Below, piece by piece: positions 6,972-9,837 of a stretch of 9,837 nucleotides of DNA. Positions within the stretch are counted from its first letter, which is position 1. Each line of letters starts with the position of its first letter. The stretch lies in NCBI GenBank assembly GCA_937898265.1, contig CALEJM010000259.1, forward strand, positions 1 to 9,837. The letters are read 5' to 3'. The notes below the pieces were generated by a model. It was not told the DNA's origin, made no database searches, and worked only from the letters and a program-made list of their open reading frames with translations. Source of the DNA: an uncultured Porphyromonadaceae bacterium. Its GTDB lineage: Bacteria > Bacteroidota > Bacteroidia > Bacteroidales > Paludibacteraceae. Both the position numbers and the translations under genes were made by a program.

Positions 6972-7003
6972 CAAAGGTACACGAAAAGTTGCCGACAGAG
7001 AAA
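6972..7003 (-). promoter_or_regulatory. Promoter of nadK-fmt
   Basis: On the minus strand TACCTTTG (6979-6972) is a perfect -7 box with TTTC at 7003-7000, spacer 20. The start near 6965 would give a ~110-base leader for nadK. It sits back to back with the pdxJ promoter, the two predicted starts being almost at the same base. Confidence 0.5.
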
Positions 7004-7087
7004 CGGAGAGCGAAAAAATCTTCCTCTTAGGGCGAAAAAAGTTAATAAACAGGTAGTTGCCTGAACGAAAAATCACAACGTAACAAT

Positions 7088-7801
7088 ATGACAAAACTGA
7101 GTGTCAATGTCAATAAAATTGCCACATTGCGCAATGCGCGAGGCGGTAATGTTCCTAATGTACTTAAAGTAGCGCTTGATTGTGAGCGTTTTGGTGCCGA
7201 CGGTATCACCGTTCACCCTCGTCCCGACGAGCGTCACATCCGCTATACCGACGTCTACGACCTTCGTGGTGCCGTGACCACTGAGTTCAATATCGAAGGC
7301 AATCCGATTCCACAATTTGTGAAATTGGTGAAAGATGTACGCCCAACGCAGGTCACTCTGGTGCCTGACGGACCTGACCAACTCACCTCCAACTCAGGCT
7401 GGGACTGCATCAAAAACCACAAATTCCTTGCCGACGTCACCGCCGAGTTCCAAGCTTGCGGCATCCGTGTCTCCGTCTTTGTGGGCACCGAACTGGAGAA
7501 CATCCGTGCTGCTGCCACCCTCGGCATCGACCGCATCGAGCTCTATACCGAGCCTTATGCGTCCAACTACAACGTTGACCGCGAAGCTGCCGTTGCCCCA
7601 TTCGTGGAGGCTGCCAACCTCGCTCACAGCTTAGGCTTGGAAATCAACGCCGGCCACGACCTCAGCACCGAAAACCTCGCCTTCTTCCATCAGAACATCC
7701 CGTTCCTGGCTGAGGTGTCCATCGGTCACGCCCTCATCTCCGACGCCCTCTATTGGGGCCTTGAAGAGACCGTTAAACGCTACAAAGCGTGCTTAGTCTA
7801 A
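7088..7801 (+). CDS. pdxJ: Pyridoxine 5'-phosphate synthase
   Basis: PdxJ condenses 1-deoxy-D-xylulose 5-phosphate with 3-amino-2-oxopropyl phosphate to pyridoxine 5'-phosphate, the ring-closing step of the DXP-dependent vitamin B6 route, in the cytoplasm. The 237-residue protein matches the ~240 of the family and forms a TIM barrel. Visible motifs are [17 protein letters not shown] (4-20), [12 protein letters not shown] (40-51) with H43, TEFNIEG with E66, VTLVPD (89-94), INAGHDL with H190, and [10 protein letters not shown] (212-221). H43, E66 and H190 correspond to the catalytic His/Glu/His set. The start is the first ATG of the conserved N-terminus. It leads the operon with exbB 43 bases downstream, a pairing common in Bacteroidales without an evident metabolic reason. 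Confidence 0.97.
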   Translation: MTKLSVNVNKIATLRNARGGNVPNVLKVALDCERFGADGITVHPRPDERHIRYTDVYDLRGAVTTEFNIEGNPIPQFVKLVKDVRPTQVTLVPDGPDQLTSNSGWDCIKNHKFLADVTAEFQACGIRVSVFVGTELENIRAAATLGIDRIELYTEPYASNYNVDREAAVAPFVEAANLAHSLGLEINAGHDLSTENLAFFHQNIPFLAEVSIGHALISDALYWGLEETVKRYKACLV

Positions 7802-7844
7802 AACCTTAGTAAGAATCAAACAGAACAATAAAATCTATTAGAAT

Positions 7845-8558
7845 ATGCTTTCAATCTTGTTGCAACAAACCGTTGATACAGTGATTCCTAATGTAGAATC
7901 TGCACTCACCACCGCAGCAGAGCCAGAAGTGGAGATGAGTTTCTTCGACATGGCGCTCAAAGGCGGCTGGATTATGATTCCTCTGGTTTTGATGCTCGTG
8001 TTGGCGTGCTACATCTTCTTTGAGCGCCTCTTCGTTATCCACAGCGCCTCCAAGGAAGACCCTTCGTTCATGAATCGAATCAAAGACTATATCTACGACG
8101 GTAAGATTGAGAGTGCCGTCAACCTCTGCAAATCAACCCATACCCCATCTGCTCGCATGATTGAGAAGGGCATCAGCCGTCTCGGTCGTCCGATGAGCGA
8201 CGTCTTGGTGGCCATCGAGAACGTCGGCAACATGGAGGTGGCTAAGTTGGAAAAAGGACTCAGCCTCCTCTCTGCCATTGCAGGCGGTGCACCGATGATT
8301 GGTTTCCTTGGCACCGTGCTCGGCATGGTTGAGGCTTTCTTCAATATGGCCAACAAAGGCGACAACACCGTCAACCTCAGCGACCTCTCCGGCGGTATCT
8401 ACACCGCAATGGTGACCACCGTGGCAGGTTTGATTGTCGGTATCTTGGCCTACTTTGCCTACAACTACCTTGTCTCTCGTGTGAGCGCCGTGATGCGCCG
8501 TCTTGAAAGCTCAAGCATGGAGTTCATGGACCTCCTCAACGAGCCTTCTGTTAAATAA
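7845..8558 (+). CDS. exbB: MotA/TolQ/ExbB proton channel protein
   Basis: A 237-residue inner-membrane protein with the three-helix ExbB/TolQ plan: TM1 at about 42-65, a cytoplasmic helical loop (about 66-138, DYIYDGKIESAVNLCK then ARMIEKGISRLG), TM2 at about 140-166 containing GAPMIGFLGTVLGMV, and TM3 at about 184-210 containing TAMVTTVAGLIVGILAY. The TVLGMV and TTVAGLIVGI stretches are the family signatures lining the proton path. With ExbD it forms the motor that drives TonB. The N-terminal 30 residues before TM1 are polar and acidic. Placement before exbD and a TonB-like gene favours ExbB over TolQ or MotA. It follows pdxJ by 43 bases with no terminator, so it is in the same operon. Confidence 0.92.
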   Translation: MLSILLQQTVDTVIPNVESALTTAAEPEVEMSFFDMALKGGWIMIPLVLMLVLACYIFFERLFVIHSASKEDPSFMNRIKDYIYDGKIESAVNLCKSTHTPSARMIEKGISRLGRPMSDVLVAIENVGNMEVAKLEKGLSLLSAIAGGAPMIGFLGTVLGMVEAFFNMANKGDNTVNLSDLSGGIYTAMVTTVAGLIVGILAYFAYNYLVSRVSAVMRRLESSSMEFMDLLNEPSVK

Positions 8559-8592
8559 TTACACTGCCGACTCCTTTACCACAGATAAATCT

Positions 8593-9009
8593 ATGGCTTT
8601 AAAGCAACGCAATAAAGTAGATGCCTCGTTCAGCATGTCGTCGATGACCGATATCATCTTCCTGCTCCTGCTGTTCTTCATGATAGCATCAACGATGTCG
8701 TCGCCCAACGACATGCGCATCAAACTGCCACAGAGCAAGACCAAGACCTCGACAAAAGCCCACGTAGTGCGCCTCTCCATCGACGAGACTGGCAGCTATG
8801 CTATCGCCGACCAAGGCGAGTCGCCACGCAACATCCTCTTTGAGGACCTTGAGGCTGAGCTTCAGGCTGTCTATGCACAAGACACCGCCGTCTTCGTGGC
8901 ACTCCACGCCGACGAGAACGTCCCCTACAAAGAGGTGGTCAAAGTGCTCGACGTGGTCAACGAAAACAAACTCAAACTCGTGATAGCAACGCGACGTGTC
9001 GAGGAGTAA
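8593..9009 (+). CDS. exbD: ExbD/TolR biopolymer transport protein
   Basis: A 138-residue single-pass protein. A short cytoplasmic N-terminus leads to one membrane helix at about 20-37 (DIIFLLLLFFMIASTM) that begins with D20, the conserved aspartate that carries protons in ExbD/TolR. The periplasmic domain (about 45-138) ends in VPYKEVVKVLDVVNENKLKLVIAT, typical of the family. The frame is open upstream to an ATG at 8503, but that overlaps the exbB 3' end and adds about 30 residues of exbB-shadow sequence; the ATG at 8593 gives the normal length and N-terminus. It starts 34 bases after exbB and is followed 27 bases later by the TonB-like gene. Confidence 0.92.
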   Translation: MALKQRNKVDASFSMSSMTDIIFLLLLFFMIASTMSSPNDMRIKLPQSKTKTSTKAHVVRLSIDETGSYAIADQGESPRNILFEDLEAELQAVYAQDTAVFVALHADENVPYKEVVKVLDVVNENKLKLVIATRRVEE

Positions 9010-9036
9010 TCAACCCAATCCAAGAACTTCACAGTT

Positions 9037-9471
9037 ATGCCCATAACGATAAAGAAGACTGACCTGTACGCATCGATATGCACTGCCGTATTCTGCATCC
9101 TCATATTGCTGCTGCTACTCCTTTGCGGTCTCTCCATCTACAAAGAAGAGATGGAAGAAGGCATTATGGTGAGTTTTTCTGAAGATTTCGAAGGTGGCGG
9201 CTCGCCCGCTCCGATGGAAGAGGTGGCAGACGCACCGCAAGAGAGCAGTGCCTCGGCAGCCGCTGCCGCACCGCAGCAGCCTGCTCCTGCACCTCCAATC
9301 ATCACGCAGCAACAGGAGCCTTCTGCCCCTATCGCCTCCAACGAGAAGCAGTTGACCAAGGCAGAGAAAGAGCGACTGGAGCGTCATCCGTCTGCCGAAA
9401 CCCGTCGAGGCGATCTGGATCAAGGCCGTGCGTCGCAAGGATTCGGTCGACCTCTACTATTCTGCCGATGA
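9037..9471 (+). CDS. tonB: TonB-like energy transducer, N-terminal part only
   Basis: The open frame is 144 codons, but only about the first 113 residues (to near base 9375) look native. They show a short cytoplasmic N-terminus, one membrane helix (about 12-33), an EEMEEGIMVSF stretch that resembles the EEG-[IV]-x-V-[NS]-F region of Bacteroidales TonB proteins, then a Pro/Ala/Gln-rich periplasmic linker (about 55-105) and a charged KAEKERLE run. The globular C-terminal TonB domain, which contacts outer-membrane transporters, is absent. After the KAEKERLE run the frame reads RHPSAETRRGDL and ends FCR, which matches nothing typical and is overlapped by a different, family-like frame. The protein is truncated by a junction rather than naturally short, and the 3' coordinate is that of the artificial stop. 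The exbB-exbD-tonB order supports the identity. Confidence 0.7.
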   Translation: MPITIKKTDLYASICTAVFCILILLLLLLCGLSIYKEEMEEGIMVSFSEDFEGGGSPAPMEEVADAPQESSASAAAAAPQQPAPAPPIITQQQEPSAPIASNEKQLTKAEKERLERHPSAETRRGDLDQGRASQGFGRPLLFCR

Positions 9472-9505
9472 CAGGGATTATGTCCAGATGCGGACGGCGT
9501 GGATG
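9371..9505 (+). pseudogene. DUF1349-like fragment, internal piece only
   Basis: In a frame different from the TonB-like gene, about 45 codons read SDWSVIRLPKPVEAIWIKAV, then RRKDSVDLYYSADDRDYVQM and RTAWM. The W-[IL]-[KR]-x-x-RR-x-D-S-V-[DE]-x-[FY]-YS-x-D pattern is the core strand pair of DUF1349 (concanavalin-like, 'regulation of enolase'-type) proteins. No start codon or beginning is present: the frame is closed by a TGA at 9353-9355, so the fragment can only begin after that. Codons end mostly in G or C, unlike the DNA upstream. It runs in frame into an IspD C-terminus, which is not a known domain combination. It is probably a scrap of a larger gene joined by chimerism. Confidence 0.5.
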
Positions 9506-9604
9506 GCGGACGGCGTGCCGGTCAAGGTCGTCTCGAACCTGAAGCCGAACATCAAGATCACGACGGCCGAAGACCTTCAGCTCGTCGGCGCGCTGCTCAA
9601 GTAA
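9506..9604 (+). pseudogene. ispD: C-terminus of IspD, cytidylyltransferase of the MEP pathway
   Basis: The last ~32 codons read ADGVPVKVVSNLKPNIKITT then AEDLQLVGALLK and stop. This matches the end of 2-C-methyl-D-erythritol 4-phosphate cytidylyltransferase, whose C-terminus is typically G-x-PV-x-x-V...N-[IL]-KIT-x-x-EDL-x-x-A-x-x-L. IspD makes CDP-methylerythritol in non-mevalonate isoprenoid synthesis. All catalytic motifs, about 200 residues, are missing; the sequence upstream in the same frame is DUF1349-like. The stop overlaps the next ATG by one base (TAATG), so from here rightward the gene pair looks like a real, intact operon end from a GC-richer genome. Confidence 0.65.
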
Positions 9605-9837
9605 TGGACAAGGTTTTTGCGATACTTGGCGACATCCACTCGAATCTCGAGGCTCTCGAGACGGTGCTCGCCGACTGCCGCGAACTCGGGGTGACGGACT
9701 ACCTGTGCACGGGCGACGTCGTCGGCTACAACGCGAACCCCCACGAGTGCCTGGAGATCGTCCGCAACCTCGGCTGTCCCGTCGTGATGGGCAACCACGA
9801 CCATTACGTCTCGTCGTCGCAGAACCTGATGGACTTC
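9604..9837 (+). CDS. Calcineurin-like metallophosphoesterase, N-terminal part (3' end cut by window)
   Basis: Seventy-eight codons are visible before the window ends. They carry the metal-binding signatures of the calcineurin-like phosphoesterase superfamily in order: GDIHSN at 9-14, GDVVGYNANP at 37-46 and GNHDHY at 63-68. The run with a VGYNANP stretch resembles the YfcE/diadenosine-tetraphosphatase-like branch often called 'metallophosphoesterase family protein'. The substrate cannot be told. The enzyme would be cytoplasmic, since no signal peptide is present. The start ATG overlaps the IspD stop. Codon choice is strongly G/C-ending and differs from the Bacteroidales genes upstream, so it belongs to the foreign right-hand segment. 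Confidence 0.85.
   Translation, partial: MDKVFAILGDIHSNLEALETVLADCRELGVTDYLCTGDVVGYNANPHECLEIVRNLGCPVVMGNHDHYVSSSQNLMDF

Noticed and set aside
9577..9804. A 75-codon minus-strand open frame at the right end
   Set aside because: It is antisense to the IspD end and the metallophosphoesterase, both with clear family motifs, and is typical of GC-rich shadow frames.
1..9837. Defence system, CRISPR array, prophage or insertion sequence
   Set aside because: No repeat-spacer pattern, transposase, integrase, phage structural gene or terminal inverted repeats were found; apart from the lipoprotein unit the genes are recognisable housekeeping and envelope genes.

Overview
The window reads as Bacteroidota, order Bacteroidales and probably Prevotella-like, for about its first 9.37 kb. 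The reasons are a BatD-BatE pair, TAnnTTTG-type -7 promoter boxes with A/T-rich upstream DNA, few clear Shine-Dalgarno sites, a small HTH protein typical of Bacteroidales, and the order nadK/pdxJ-exbB-exbD-tonB. From about 9.37 kb to the end the DNA changes: codons become strongly G/C-ending and the reading frame shifts. The protein content there also becomes unrelated, so the last ~460 bases most likely come from a different genome or locus.

Layout. (1) 1-3035, + strand: the end of a bat operon, with batD (5' end missing), batE and a PAP2-family lipid phosphatase whose start overlaps the batE stop. (2) 3182-3433, +: a small HTH protein forming its own unit, closed by a strong terminator. (3) 3635-4672, +: a promoter with two 14-bp direct repeats exactly 42 bp apart, an unrecognised lipoprotein ending in a 50-residue Cys/His tail built from ~14-residue repeats, and a terminator. 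(4) 4576-5015: a gene-free convergent gap with one terminator for each flanking gene. (5) 5016-6856, - strand: nadK followed by fmt, closed by the minus-strand terminator. (6) 6857-7087: a divergent control region with back-to-back promoter candidates for nadK and pdxJ. (7) 7088-9375, +: pdxJ, exbB, exbD and the N-terminal part of a tonB-like gene. (8) 9371-9837, +: a DUF1349-like piece, the C-terminus of IspD and the start of a metallophosphoesterase.

How the genes work together. BatD and BatE are membrane/periplasmic parts of the Bat system linked to aerotolerance and envelope stress. PdxJ makes pyridoxine 5'-phosphate, NadK makes NADP, and Fmt formylates initiator tRNA. ExbB, ExbD and TonB form the proton-driven motor that energises outer-membrane transporters, but the TonB here lacks its transporter-binding C-terminal domain because of the junction.

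The two observations I rate highest are the Cys/His-repeat lipoprotein with its repeat-bearing promoter, which may be a metal-handling unit of undescribed type, and the composite junction near 9.37 kb, which I think is more likely an assembly chimera than biology. No rRNA, tRNA, CRISPR array or insertion sequence was seen.
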